19,707 nucleotides of DNA from Pseudomonadota bacterium. Lineage in GTDB: Bacteria > Pseudomonadota > Alphaproteobacteria > Rhizobiales > Xanthobacteraceae. Where the stretch lies: assembly GCA_023431725.1 (NCBI GenBank), contig JAEYVN010000054.1:1-19707 (forward strand), read 5' to 3'. The notes below the pieces were generated by a model, which saw only the letters and a list, made by a program, of their open reading frames with translations, did no database searches and was not told the DNA's origin. The position numbers were made by a program, and so were the translations under genes. Of this stretch, positions 1-7,152 are shown piece by piece; the first letter of the stretch is position 1, and every line of letters begins with the position of its first letter.

Positions 1-1019
1 GCGATGTGTTCGGTGGTCGCGCCAATGCCGAATTGGCCTTCCGGCGCAATGCCGAGGGCATCGGCATGCAGGGCCGTTTCGCCATCAAGGGGGCCGATGC
101 CGCGCAGTTGCTGTTCGCCGAGTCGCCAAATCCGCCGCTCAACGGTCGCGCGAATCTGAACGTGCAATTCGAAGGCGGGGGTCTGTCGCCGCGCGCCCTC
201 ATCGGCTCGCTGAACGGCTCCGGCGTGCTGACGCTGGAAAAGGCGCGGATCGCGTCGCTGGATCCGATTGCCTTCTCGATTGTCACGCGCAGCGTCGATC
301 AGGGATTGCCGCTGGATACCCAGCGCGTCCGTGAAGTGGTGTCGCGCTCGCTCGATGCCGGGTCGCTGGCTGTGGCCAGCGCTGATGCGTCGCTTGCCAT
401 TGCGGGCGGCATCGTACGGATCGAGAGCTTTGCCGCGAGTGCCGATCCCACCGAACTTGCCGTGAGCGGTTCCTACAATCTGATGGATGCGCGAATCGAT
501 ACGCGCTGGGCGCTGACGGGTGCCCCTGTCGCCGGCGCGCCGCTGCGTCCTGAACTTGTCGTGCAAATGCGTGGACCGGCTTCGGCGCCCGAACGAACCG
601 TCGATGTGTCGATGCTGACGGGATGGCTCGCCTTGCGGTCCGTGGATCGGCAGACGAAACGGATCGAGGCACTCGAGCAGGGTCGGCCGGCAGAAGCAGC
701 GCTGGAGTCGCACGACAATAAGTCACCGGTCGACACGCTTTCGGGCACCGCCCCTGTGATTCCGCGCCCAAAGCCGGCTTTGCCACAGCCGAGCACATCC
801 ACGGCGCCTGCTCAGCCGCAAGGCATCGAGCCGTTGCCGGCCCCGGTCGAGATCAAGCCGGCGGCCGGAGAACGGCGTCAGCAGCCGCAGCGGGTCGAGC
901 CTCCTCGCCGCGTCGAAGGTGCGCCGCGCGCCAATCCGTTCCCGCAGCCGATGGGCAATCCGTTTCCTCAGCCGCTGGGGACACCACCGGCTGCAAGTTC
1001 ACCGTCATTCTTTCGCTGA
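1..1019 (+). CDS. AsmA family protein, C-terminal part (5' end outside window)
   Basis: The reading frame is open from the left edge (first full codon at 3-5) to a TGA at 1017-1019, so only the last ~339 residues are seen. The visible part looks like the C-terminal region of AsmA-like envelope proteins: alternating beta-strand segments with 'SLNGSGVLTLEKARI' (a G-x-G-x-L-x-L-x-x-A pattern), then 'RIESFAASAD' and 'LAVSGSYNLMDARID', typical of the repeated strand-turn units of this family. AsmA proteins are anchored in the inner membrane, with a large periplasmic part linked to outer-membrane assembly and lipid transport. The last ~110 residues are rich in Pro, Ala and Gln with two near-identical 'NPFPQP' copies, a low-complexity tail. 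No neighbour shares its strand until tctB. The family call is fairly safe; which AsmA paralog it is cannot be told. Confidence 0.72.
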   Translation, partial: DVFGGRANAELAFRRNAEGIGMQGRFAIKGADAAQLLFAESPNPPLNGRANLNVQFEGGGLSPRALIGSLNGSGVLTLEKARIASLDPIAFSIVTRSVDQGLPLDTQRVREVVSRSLDAGSLAVASADASLAIAGGIVRIESFAASADPTELAVSGSYNLMDARIDTRWALTGAPVAGAPLRPELVVQMRGPASAPERTVDVSMLTGWLALRSVDRQTKRIEALEQGRPAEAALESHDNKSPVDTLSGTAPVIPRPKPALPQPSTSTAPAQPQGIEPLPAPVEIKPAAGERRQQPQRVEPPRRVEGAPRANPFPQPMGNPFPQPLGTPPAASSPSFFR

Positions 1020-1175
1020 CACGGACGCCACGACAGGCGTTGACGCCGAACCGGCTTGATGCCGCTTAGGCCGAAACGATACCCGCAGTTTGCAGGGAGG
1101 CTTTGTCAGGAGGGTTTACGCAAACAGGTGTTGCGAATTCAGGCGGCTGATCAGCTCAATTGGAACAACCGCATC

Positions 1176-1213
1176 ATGATCCTGGACCGCAGTCGGCCCA
1201 GGATCATTGTTTT
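1176..1213 (+). terminator. Intrinsic terminator candidate after the AsmA gene
   Basis: A perfect 10-bp stem (ATGATCCTGG at 1176-1185 with CCAGGATCAT at 1198-1207) and a 12-base loop are followed by TGTTTT. The T-rich side lies on the plus strand, so it best fits the end of the AsmA transcript, 160 bases downstream of its stop. It also sits just beyond the stop of the minus-strand RHH gene and may insulate the convergent pair, although no T-run is seen in that direction. Confidence 0.6.
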
Positions 1214-1215
1214 GG

Positions 1216-1485
1216 CTAGGGAATGCTTCGCATTCCAACCTCGGTATGCCCGTTACTGGTCCTGTCTTCCGACAGCGAACGGTAGTGATCGAGGACGAAC
1301 AACCGAATCGCAGAGGACAAGTTGCCGTGCCGCCGTTGTGAATCGATATTGGCCACCATGTCTGAGAGGGTCAGATTTCGCTCATCGGCGATTTCCTTCA
1401 GACCCTTCCAGAAGGCATCTTCAAGACTAACACTCGTCTTGTGCCCCGCGATCACGATCGACCGTTTCACGACTGGCGACTTCAT
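1216..1485 (-). CDS. Ribbon-helix-helix domain protein (RHH_4-like)
   Basis: An 89-residue protein. Residues 4-68 fit the ribbon-helix-helix family found beside fumC in Rhizobiales (Pfam RHH_4): a basic strand 'VVKRSIVIAGHKTSVSLE', a helix 'DAFWKGLKEIADERNLTLSDMV', and a second helix around 'NLSSAIRLFVLDHY'. RHH proteins usually bind DNA as dimers through the beta strand, but no target of this small family is known to me. The ATG at 1485 was chosen because GGAGAGG lies three bases before it and the family fold begins here; the frame is open further upstream, up to 1605. It overlaps the 3' end of the DUF4169 gene by 59 bases in another frame. The last ~18 residues (after 'HYRSL') are polar and unlike the core. 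Family call good; function unknown. Confidence 0.78.
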   Translation of the reverse strand: MKSPVVKRSIVIAGHKTSVSLEDAFWKGLKEIADERNLTLSDMVANIDSQRRHGNLSSAIRLFVLDHYRSLSEDRTSNGHTEVGMRSIP

Positions 1486-1669
1486 TGGCCTCTCCGATTC
1501 CAAGCCGGTGCCCGTCGAGAATGTTTGAAGACTTGTCACGTTGCGCCCCTTCCATTTTGCGCTCCGCCTTTGATCGACCGTGGAAAAGTCGACGTGCTGC
1601 AGCACTGTCCGCTTCGCGCTGCCGCTCGCGTTTCTTTCTCTCCAACCGAAGATTAAAGACGTCGCCCAT
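1427..1669 (-). CDS. DUF4169 family protein, with an odd C-terminal tail
   Basis: An 80-residue, very basic and charged protein. The first ~57 residues match the DUF4169 pattern: 'MGDVFNLRLERKKRERQ' at the N-terminus, an Ala/Arg stretch, 'GRSKAERK', and the closing 'LDGHRL'. Members are usually about 60 residues and end soon after that motif. Here the frame runs on for ~25 residues ('GIGEANEV...') and overlaps the start of the RHH gene by 59 bases. One extra base near 1508 would instead lead to a TGA overlapping the RHH ATG as ATGA, so the tail may come from a small frameshift. The Shine-Dalgarno signal is weak. Function is unknown; the family is found beside fumC and RHH genes in alphaproteobacteria. 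Confidence 0.72.
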   Translation of the reverse strand: MGDVFNLRLERKKRERQREADSAAARRLFHGRSKAERKMEGAQRDKSSNILDGHRLGIGEANEVASRETVDRDRGAQDEC

Positions 1670-1682
1670 CTAGAACTCGGAA

Positions 1683-1712
1683 GTGCCCGTCAATAGAACC
1701 CCCAACGGGCAC
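1683..1712 (-). other. Hairpin in the leader of the DUF4169 gene
   Basis: GTGCCCGT at 1683-1690 pairs perfectly with ACGGGCAC at 1705-1712 (8 bp, 14-base loop). On the minus strand it lies 13 bases before the DUF4169 start codon, in the ~190-base gap after fumC. There is no T-run on either side, so it looks more like a leader structure or RNA-stability element than a terminator. Confidence 0.4.
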
Positions 1713-1858
1713 CACGATTAATTGACGCATACCGACCGTTGATTGTGCCATTAGCGTGGCGGGGCCAAGGCGGAATTGGTCTCAGTTAAAAAATGCAGTT
1801 CTCAGGCCCTTAACGGGAACTATAGAACCCGCTTCGGTCGAATAAAAGTTATTTACAA

Positions 1859-3250
1859 TCAATGCGGGCGGGTCATTTTTTCCGGCTGAACCAGTTTGTC
1901 AAATTGGTCCGCGGTAACGTAACCGCCCTTGATCGCCTCCTCCTTCAGCGTTGTCCCATTCTGATGCGCCAGCTTGGCGACCTTGGCGGCATTGTCATAT
2001 CCGATGGTTGGTGCCAGCGCCGTCACCAGCATCAGCGAACGCTCCATCAGCTCCTGGATGCGCTTTTCATCGGCACGGATGCCGACCACGCAATTGTCGG
2101 TAAAGGAGCGTGCTGCGTCGGCCAGAAGGCGAATCGACTGCATCATCGCGAGCGCGATGACGGGCTTGTAGACGTTGAGTTCGAAGTGCCCCTGGCTGGC
2201 CGCGACAGTGATCGTGGTGTGGTTGCCGAACACCTGACAGCAAACCATCGTCAGCGCCTCGGCCTGGGTGGGATTGACCTTGCCGGGCATGATCGAGGAG
2301 CCGGGCTCGTTCTCCGGCAGGATAAGTTCCCCCAGGCCCGAGCGGGGGCCGGAACCCAGCAGACGGATGTCATTGGCGATCTTGAACAGGCCGGTGGCCA
2401 TCGCATTCAGCGCGCCATGTACGAAAACATACGCGTCATGGGTTGCCAGGGCCTCGAATTTGTTCTGCGCACTGACGAACGGCAGCTTGGTAATCTCCGC
2501 GACATGCTGTGCGAACAGCTTGGCAAACTGCGGCTTTGAGTTGAGGCCGGTTCCGACCGCCGTGCCGCCCTGGGCGAGCGGATAGAGGTCCTTCGTGGCC
2601 GCCTTGATGCGGCTGATGCCGAGCTTGAGCTGGGCCGCGTAGCCGGAGAATTCCTGGCCCAGCGTCAGCGGCGTGGCATCCTGCGTGTGGGTGCGGCCGA
2701 TCTTGACGATCCTGGCGAAGGCCTTTTCCTTTTCCTGCAGCGCGACGTGCAGATGCTCGAGCGAGGGGATCAGGACGTTGGTGACTTCCAGAACCGCGGC
2801 GATATGCATGGCGGTCGGAAAGCTGTCATTCGACGACTGGCTCATGTTGACCTGGTCGTTCGGATGAACTGGCGTCTTGCTGCCGCGCGGCGCGCCGAGC
2901 ATTTCGTTGGCGCGGTTGGCGATGACCTCGTTGAGATTCATGTTGGTCTGGGTGCCCGATCCGGTCTGCCAGACGACCAGCGGGAAGTGATTGGCGAGCT
3001 TGCCGTCGATGACCTCCTGCGCGGCGGCGACGATCGCCTTTCCGCGCTTCGCATCGAGCGACTCCAGTTCCATGTTGGTCTGCGCGGCGGCCCGTTTGAC
3101 GATGCCGAAGGCGCGGATCAGTGCCGCTGGCATGCGATCTCCGCCGATGCGGAAATTCTCAAGTGATCGTTGGGTCTGGGCGCCCCAATAGCGATCCTCG
3201 GCGACCGCGATCGGGCCGAAGCTGTCAGTCTCTGTGCGTGTTTTGCTCAT
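1859..3250 (-). CDS. fumC: Class II fumarate hydratase (fumarase C)
   Basis: Catalyses the reversible hydration of fumarate to L-malate in the cytosol (TCA cycle); class II enzymes are iron-independent homotetramers. The protein is 463 residues, close to E. coli FumC (467). Visible motifs: '[10 protein letters not shown]' (97-106), 'SSNDSFPT' (139-147), '[11 protein letters not shown]' with the catalytic His at 188, and the family signature '[10 protein letters not shown]' (317-326) with the catalytic-loop Ser318. The positions match E. coli numbering. The ATG at 3250 was chosen because '[11 protein letters not shown]' is the usual family N-terminus; the frame stays open to 3433, but the upstream residues are unlike the family. 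No Shine-Dalgarno sequence precedes it. TACAAT ends only five bases before the ATG, which hints at a leaderless transcript. It lies 118 bases downstream of sspB on the same strand. Confidence 0.97.
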   Translation of the reverse strand: MSKTRTETDSFGPIAVAEDRYWGAQTQRSLENFRIGGDRMPAALIRAFGIVKRAAAQTNMELESLDAKRGKAIVAAAQEVIDGKLANHFPLVVWQTGSGTQTNMNLNEVIANRANEMLGAPRGSKTPVHPNDQVNMSQSSNDSFPTAMHIAAVLEVTNVLIPSLEHLHVALQEKEKAFARIVKIGRTHTQDATPLTLGQEFSGYAAQLKLGISRIKAATKDLYPLAQGGTAVGTGLNSKPQFAKLFAQHVAEITKLPFVSAQNKFEALATHDAYVFVHGALNAMATGLFKIANDIRLLGSGPRSGLGELILPENEPGSSIMPGKVNPTQAEALTMVCCQVFGNHTTITVAASQGHFELNVYKPVIALAMMQSIRLLADAARSFTDNCVVGIRADEKRIQELMERSLMLVTALAPTIGYDNAAKVAKLAHQNGTTLKEEAIKGGYVTADQFDKLVQPEKMTRPH

Positions 3251-3255
3251 GCGCG

Positions 3256-3261
3256 ATTGTA
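3256..3261 (-). promoter_or_regulatory. Candidate -10 box of fumC
   Basis: On the minus strand TACAAT (3261-3256) sits five bases before the fumC ATG. A start 6-7 bases after the box would fall on the A or T of the ATG, giving a leaderless mRNA. No good -35 box is visible at the right distance, so the call is weak. Confidence 0.3.
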
Positions 3262-3368
3262 GCGCGGCAAGCGTCGCACGGAAGCGGCCAGATTTGGAAT
3301 TGATGGAAGAACGAGCTGAGGTCGCTAACAGGAGCCGGAAAACCGGGAGCCGGCTTGCCGGATCGTGC

Positions 3369-3908
3369 TCACTTCTTCCGGAAGCGATCGAGACGCACGA
3401 CTTCGCCCGACGGCTTGTCGCCATTCGGTTCATCGCCGTCCGGCTCGTCCTTTTCAGCCTCGGAGGCGGCCGGGATTGTTGTCACGACGGCCGACTTGCT
3501 GTCGGTGTTGTCAGCAGTCTGCACCGCCTCATCGGCGTTGTCCTGCTCGACCTCGATGGTCTCGAATTGCAGTCCGAATTGCACCGCCGGGTCAAAGAAG
3601 CTTTTGATCGCGGTGAAGGGAATGGTCAGCTTTTCGGGAATGCCGCTGAACGACAGGCCGACTTCGAAGCTGGTGTCGTTCACCTTCAGATCCCAGAACT
3701 GGTATTGCAGGATGATGGTCATCTCCTGCGGGAATTGCTCGCGCAGCCGCTGAGACATCCGCACCCCCTCATCGCCGGTGCGGAAGGTGATCGAGAAATG
3801 ATGGTCACCCGGCAAGCCGCTCTTGGCAGCGTCCGTCAATACGCGGCGAACGAGGCCGCGGAGCGCGTCCTGCGCCAGGAGATCGTAGCGGATGTGGTCA
3901 ATGGCCAT
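3369..3908 (-). CDS. sspB: SspB-family ClpXP adaptor (alpha type)
   Basis: SspB binds the tmRNA-encoded tag on rescued proteins and tethers them to ClpX for degradation by ClpXP. Here 179 residues: the N-terminal '[21 protein letters not shown]' is the signature opening of alphaproteobacterial SspB, the beta-rich substrate-binding core runs to about residue 116 ('[16 protein letters not shown]', '[18 protein letters not shown]'), then an acidic disordered linker with repeated Asp/Pro/Gly/Asn (117-168), then a short basic tail '[10 protein letters not shown]'. Known SspB proteins have this architecture: tag-binding domain, flexible linker, and a C-terminal peptide that docks on ClpX. The gene starts about 90 bases downstream of the mature end of the tmRNA on the same strand, which matches its job. 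No clear Shine-Dalgarno sequence is visible before the ATG. Confidence 0.94.
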   Translation of the reverse strand: MAIDHIRYDLLAQDALRGLVRRVLTDAAKSGLPGDHHFSITFRTGDEGVRMSQRLREQFPQEMTIILQYQFWDLKVNDTSFEVGLSFSGIPEKLTIPFTAIKSFFDPAVQFGLQFETIEVEQDNADEAVQTADNTDSKSAVVTTIPAASEAEKDEPDGDEPNGDKPSGEVVRLDRFRKK

Positions 3909-4087
3909 CGGATATCGTCGTCAGATTCGTTGCTTGATGCTACCCCGCCCGCCATCCAGCGCCAGCAATCAGCGCCAAGGAAGCGGGGGACAAGTGGAGA
4001 AGTGGAGGCTTCTGTTGCCAGGTGCCTCCGAACCCCGCCTAACGGAGCTTATCCCGTTAGGACTTTAATTCGGTATTACAGACTGCG

Positions 4088-4126
4088 TTACGCAGCCTGA
4101 GCAACCGGAGCATAGTTGTCATTGGC
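4088..4126 (-). other. tmRNA tag-peptide reading frame
   Basis: Twelve codons and TAA within the coding piece of ssrA encode ANDNYAPVAQAA. With the alanine carried by tmRNA itself the added tag is AANDNYAPVAQAA. 'ANDNY' corresponds to the part bound by SspB (AANDENY in E. coli), and the final Ala-Ala is the part recognised by ClpX. The residue before Ala-Ala is Gln, not the Leu of E. coli or the Val of Caulobacter. Confidence 0.95.
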
Positions 4127-4210
4127 AACTATACGATTGGCCCGATATCGGCGGTACCATGCCGAGCGAAAGAACAACCTTTACGCCCTCGTCGATCCTA
4201 GTTCGCCCCC

Positions 4211-4252
4211 GCCAAAACCCGCCAAGACGAACATGTCCTGAAAGGCGGGCTT
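4211..4252 (-). other. Internal transcribed spacer of the permuted tmRNA
   Basis: Forty-two bases separate the encoded CCA of the acceptor piece from the GGGGG of the coding piece. The ends (GCCCGCC and GGCGGGT) can pair and bring the two acceptor strands together before processing. By analogy with known two-piece tmRNAs, RNases would cut it out. Confidence 0.75.
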
Positions 4253-4340
4253 TGGTGGAGGCGCCGGGTACTGCCCCCGGGTCCGAAAGGTTTATTGCGA
4301 GGCCCGTTTATCGCCATAGCCGGCTTACGCCGGCAGCCGG

Positions 4341-4346
4341 AATATA
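4341..4346 (-). promoter_or_regulatory. Possible -10 box of ssrA
   Basis: TATATT on the minus strand (4346-4341) sits 7-8 bases before the first hairpin of the tmRNA acceptor piece, at the right place for a -10 box. The hexamer 17 bases further upstream (TTCCCT) is a poor -35 match, so transcription could also begin further up. Confidence 0.3.
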
Positions 4347-4440
4347 TGCATGCGGGGCCAGAGAGGGAAGGGCGAAGACGCCACATGAGAAGCTGGTCCT
4401 CAAGTCTGAAACCGGCGATGGCTGTCTGGACAGCGTGGAA

Positions 4441-4466
4441 GGTCCGCGGGGCCTCCGGGGCGGACC
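4441..4466. other. GC-rich stem-loop upstream of ssrA
   Basis: GGTCCGC (4441-4447) and GCGGACC (4460-4466) form a perfect 7-bp stem with a 12-base GC-rich loop. Neither strand has a T-run after it. It lies ~100 bases upstream of the tmRNA 5' end. Its role is not known; it could be a transcription block between the divergent units. Confidence 0.4.
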
Positions 4467-4571
4467 TTGAGTCCAACTGTCTGAGCGATCAACGGCAGCG
4501 CAGCTGGTGCGTGCAATCGATTAAGTCGCGAAGAGTAAGTCGGCACTCAGAGCGTCGCTGTTGTCATGAAC

Positions 4572-4615
4572 GGCGAGGCACTCGCCACGTCAATGGCGAG
4601 GCCACTTGCCACGTC
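4572..4615. repeat. Imperfect tandem repeat, two ~20-base units
   Basis: The unit GGCGAGGC-ACTCGCCACGTC (4572-4591) recurs as GGCGAGGCCACTTGCCACGTC (4595-4615), differing by one inserted C and one C-to-T change. Only two copies are present and no function can be assigned. Confidence 0.6.
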
Positions 4616-4848
4616 TCGCGCCTCGTTAGCAGGTCCCCGCTGCAGTTGCGGCGATGAGCAGTTGTGCAAAGGCGCACGGCACTGTCCGATGCTCAACGCG
4701 CGAAATATTCGATGGCTGTCGCGATGGTTGCGGTGCGCCCATACGCATTGCCGCATTCTTCATCACCGGCATCAACATCATATTGCGACGCACAACCCCC
4801 TGTTCTGCGTGGGTCAGTGATCCCTGCTGACAAAGCCATGTGGGTGAC

Positions 4849-4880
4849 TCACGGTGACCTTTGTCGAATTTTCACGGTGA
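4849..4880. promoter_or_regulatory. Pair of TCACGGTGA palindromes, candidate operators
   Basis: The 9-base palindrome TCAC-G-GTGA occurs at 4849-4857 and again at 4872-4880, 23 bases centre to centre, roughly two helical turns. This is the usual geometry for a regulator binding two adjacent sites. They lie ~170-200 bases before tctB, the nearest plus-strand gene. Confidence 0.4.
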
Positions 4881-5052
4881 GGCCGTTCCAGATTTGCGCG
4901 GTCGCTGCAATTTTGGGGGTATCTGCATCGTGCAGGTCGACGCCCGTAATTGAATCTTCCGGTTCCAGTCATTGAACTGCTAGACAAGAGCAACGTCTTG
5001 GGCGAAGACCCGAGCGAGGGGCACTGTATTACTACGAGTTGGGGGAGGGCGT

Positions 5053-5538
5053 ATGGCCGAAGGCGTAGGACAACCTGCTCAGCCGCAGTCCAGCGGGTTG
5101 ATCCGGAATCCGCAGGACTTCTGGGGTGGCATCGCACTATTGGTGCTTGCCTTGTTTTCGATATGGGCAGGGAGCGATCTTCCCGGCACGAAGGGCTTTG
5201 CGTTTGGCCCGGGAACGGCACCGCGTCTGTTCGGAGGCCTGCTTGCTTTTGTGTCGATCGTCATCGCCATCAACGGATTGATCTCGAACGGACCGCCGCT
5301 CGAACGATGGGGCATTCGTGCGCCGCTCCTGTTCCTTGCCTCTGTGGTGTTTTTCGGTGCGACGGTTCGTCCGTTTGGCCTCGTCATATCGGCGTTTGTG
5401 ACGCTGATGATTGCTTCTGCCGCCAACAAGGAAGTGCGGTGGGGCGAGAGCTTAATCTGGTCCGCGATTTTGACTGTCGCCGCCGTGGCGCTGTTCATCT
5501 ACGGGCTTAACCTTCCGCTTCAGCTCTGGCCGCGGTGA
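5053..5538 (+). CDS. tctB: Tripartite tricarboxylate transporter, small membrane subunit TctB
   Basis: A 161-residue hydrophobic protein of the TctB family, the small integral-membrane partner of TctA in secondary transporters driven by ion gradients. The N-terminus is cytoplasmic and polar, then 'NPQDFWGGIALLVLALFSIWA' and the hallmark 'GFAFGPGTAPRLFGGLLAFVSIVIAI' (family consensus: G-x-x-x-x-PGT-x-P-x-x), followed by two or three further hydrophobic spans to residue ~155. Five or so membrane segments in total. The ATG at 5053 has a strong GGGGGAGGG signal six bases upstream. It is followed after only 7 bases by tctA, so the two are co-transcribed. The substrate cannot be told from the sequence; family members carry citrate, tartrate, terephthalate and other carboxylates. 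Confidence 0.92.
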   Translation: MAEGVGQPAQPQSSGLIRNPQDFWGGIALLVLALFSIWAGSDLPGTKGFAFGPGTAPRLFGGLLAFVSIVIAINGLISNGPPLERWGIRAPLLFLASVVFFGATVRPFGLVISAFVTLMIASAANKEVRWGESLIWSAILTVAAVALFIYGLNLPLQLWPR

Positions 5539-5545
5539 CCCCGTC

Positions 5546-7054
5546 ATGATGGATCTCATTAACAATCTCGCATTCGGCATCAGCGTCGCTGCGACATTCC
5601 AGAATATCTTGTTGTGTCTCATCGGCGCGCTCGTCGGCACGTTGATTGGCGTTCTCCCGGGCCTCGGACCGGTCGCGACGATCGCGATGCTGCTGCCGAT
5701 CACCTATGGCCTGCCGCCGGTCGGCGCGCTGATCATGCTCGCCGGCATTTATTACGGCGCCATGTATGGTGGTTCGACGACCGCCATTCTGGTGAACATT
5801 CCGGGCGAGTCCGCGAGTGTCGTCACGACTCTCGACGGTCACCAGATGGCCCTTCAGGGCCGTGCGGGTCCTGCGCTGGCGATCGCTGCCATCGGTTCGT
5901 TCTTTGCCGGCTGCGTTGCGACCGTCGTGATCGCAGCGGCTGCTGCTCCCCTGACCAGTGTGGCGTTGCTCTTCGGCCCCGCTGAATACTTCTCGCTGAT
6001 GGTGCTCGGTCTGATCCTGGCCGTGGTTCTGGCGAAGGGTTCGGTGGTCAAAGCGGTTGCGATGATTCTCGTCGGCCTGGTGCTGTCGATGGTCGGCTCC
6101 GATCTTGAAACGGGCGCAGGCCGGTTGAACTTCAACATTCCGGAACTCGCCGACGGCATCGGCTTCGTGGTCATCGCGATGGGCGTGTTCGGTTTCGCCG
6201 AAGTGCTCCGCAATCTCGAAGTCGAACACAGCCGCGACGTCGTTCAGACCAAGATCACCGGTCTGATGCCGACCCGGGAAGACCTGAAGGCAGCTGCGCC
6301 GGCCATTGGTCGTGGCACCGCGCTTGGCTCGGTCCTCGGCATTCTGCCGGGCGGTGGTTCGGTCATCGCGGCGTTCGCGGCCTACACGCTCGAAAAGAAG
6401 CTGTCGAAATATCCGCAGCGTTTCGGTCGTGGCGCCATCGAAGGCGTCGCCGGTCCTGAAACCGCCAACAACGCGGCTTCGCAGACCTCGTTCATCCCGC
6501 TGCTCACCCTCGGCATTCCGCCGAATCCGGTGATGGCGCTGATGGTCGGCGCGATGACGATTCACGGTATCGTGCCCGGTCCGCAGGTGATGACGAAGCA
6601 GCCCGACCTGTTCTGGGGCATGATCGCTTCGATGTGGTTCGGCAACCTGATGCTGCTGATCATCAACCTGCCGCTGGTCGGTCTGTGGGTCCGCCTGCTG
6701 CGCGTCCCGTACCGCCTGCTGTATCCGACGATCCTGATCGTCTGCTGCATCGGCGTCTACTCGGTGAACAATTCGCCGACGGACGTGTACCTGACCGCCG
6801 CCTTCGCCTTGGTCGGCTATTGGCTGGTGAAGCATGATTTCGAGCCGGCACCGATGCTGCTCGGCTTCGTGCTGGGCCCGCTGATGGAAGAGAATCTGCG
6901 TCGTGCGATGCTGATCGCGCGCGGTGACTGGAGCGTCTTCCTGACGCGGCCGATCTCCGGCGCCCTGCTGGTGCTGTCGTTGATCCTGCTGATCATCGCC
7001 GTGCTGCCGATGATCAGGAAAAAGCGCGACGAGGTGTTCGTCGAAGAGGGCTGA
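5546..7054 (+). CDS. tctA: Tripartite tricarboxylate transporter, large permease subunit TctA
   Basis: A 502-residue polytopic membrane protein, the usual TctA size, and the main permease of the system. Family motifs are present: 'GVLPGLGP' (35-42), '[15 protein letters not shown]' (74-88), and the second-half counterpart '[20 protein letters not shown]' with '[21 protein letters not shown]' near 290-350, reflecting the internal duplication of the family. About 10-12 hydrophobic spans are seen. Two ATG codons stand side by side (5546 and 5549); the first is used here. Only a weak GGTGA signal precedes it, which is in line with translation coupled to tctB. A strong hairpin follows 33 bases after the stop, before tctC. 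Confidence 0.95.
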   Translation: MMDLINNLAFGISVAATFQNILLCLIGALVGTLIGVLPGLGPVATIAMLLPITYGLPPVGALIMLAGIYYGAMYGGSTTAILVNIPGESASVVTTLDGHQMALQGRAGPALAIAAIGSFFAGCVATVVIAAAAAPLTSVALLFGPAEYFSLMVLGLILAVVLAKGSVVKAVAMILVGLVLSMVGSDLETGAGRLNFNIPELADGIGFVVIAMGVFGFAEVLRNLEVEHSRDVVQTKITGLMPTREDLKAAAPAIGRGTALGSVLGILPGGGSVIAAFAAYTLEKKLSKYPQRFGRGAIEGVAGPETANNAASQTSFIPLLTLGIPPNPVMALMVGAMTIHGIVPGPQVMTKQPDLFWGMIASMWFGNLMLLIINLPLVGLWVRLLRVPYRLLYPTILIVCCIGVYSVNNSPTDVYLTAAFALVGYWLVKHDFEPAPMLLGFVLGPLMEENLRRAMLIARGDWSVFLTRPISGALLVLSLILLIIAVLPMIRKKRDEVFVEEG

Positions 7055-7087
7055 GTCTGGTCCTCTAGGACCAATTGCGAACTTGAT

Positions 7088-7122
7088 TTCGGGCGGCGTT
7101 TCCTTTTGAAACGCCGCCCGAA
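7088..7122 (+). terminator. Strong hairpin between tctA and tctC
   Basis: A perfect 15-bp stem (7088-7102 with 7108-7122; core GGGCGGCGTTTC / GAAACGCCGCCC) with the five-base loop CTTTT. It is followed by TGTTTATTG, a broken T-run, so it may end part of the tctBA transcripts or protect a processed 3' end. Either would let tctC be expressed at a different level. Confidence 0.6.
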
Positions 7123-7152
7123 TGTTTATTGTGACTGCTTGATCTAGCCAAA

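Larger units (their letters stand above)
3998..4338 (-). ncRNA. ssrA: tmRNA, circularly permuted two-piece form
   Basis: tmRNA rescues stalled ribosomes and adds a degradation tag. On the minus strand the gene is permuted as in other alphaproteobacteria. The acceptor piece comes first (about 4338-4253): hairpin GCCGGC-GTAA-GCCGGC, then AACCTTT (4292-4286), T-arm CCGGG/CCCGG with loop GGCAGTA, acceptor strand CGCCTCC, and an encoded ACCA ending at 4253. A 42-base spacer (4252-4211) with GCCCGCC/GGCGGGT arms follows; it is presumably excised. The coding piece starts at 4210 with GGGGGCG, which pairs with CGCCTCC (one G-U). AAAGGTT (4182-4176) pairs with AACCTTT to close helix P2. The tag reading frame ANDNYAPVAQAA-stop lies at 4126-4088, followed by stem-loops consistent with pseudoknots. 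The outer ends are estimates: the 5' end is set before the first hairpin, the 3' end after the GGAGGC/GCCTCC stem, giving a coding piece of ~213 nt. Confidence 0.95.
4339..5052. other. Intergenic region between ssrA and tctB
   Basis: About 700 bases with no gene I can support. Short open frames occur on both strands, but none looks like a protein family or has a good ribosome site. It holds a GC-rich stem-loop (4441-4466), an imperfect 20-base tandem repeat (4572-4615) and two spaced palindromes (4849-4880). The promoters of ssrA (leftward) and the tct genes (rightward) must lie here. Confidence 0.6.

Noticed and set aside
4215..4250. Plus-strand hairpin with A- and T-rich sides that looks like an intrinsic terminator
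   Set aside because: It is the spacer of the permuted tmRNA on the other strand; its arms are explained by tmRNA processing.
4159..4476. Open frames of ~90-100 codons on both strands
   Set aside because: They run across the tmRNA gene; the RNA pairing and tag frame explain this DNA, and the translated products look like no family.
4664..4975. 103-codon plus-strand frame before tctB
   Set aside because: No ribosome site, no recognisable domain, and it runs through the candidate operator palindromes.
5507..6835. 442-codon open frame on the minus strand
   Set aside because: It is antisense to tctA, whose family motifs are clear. The product is a low-complexity His/Arg/Asp/Gln-rich string typical of reading a membrane-protein gene backwards in a high-GC genome.
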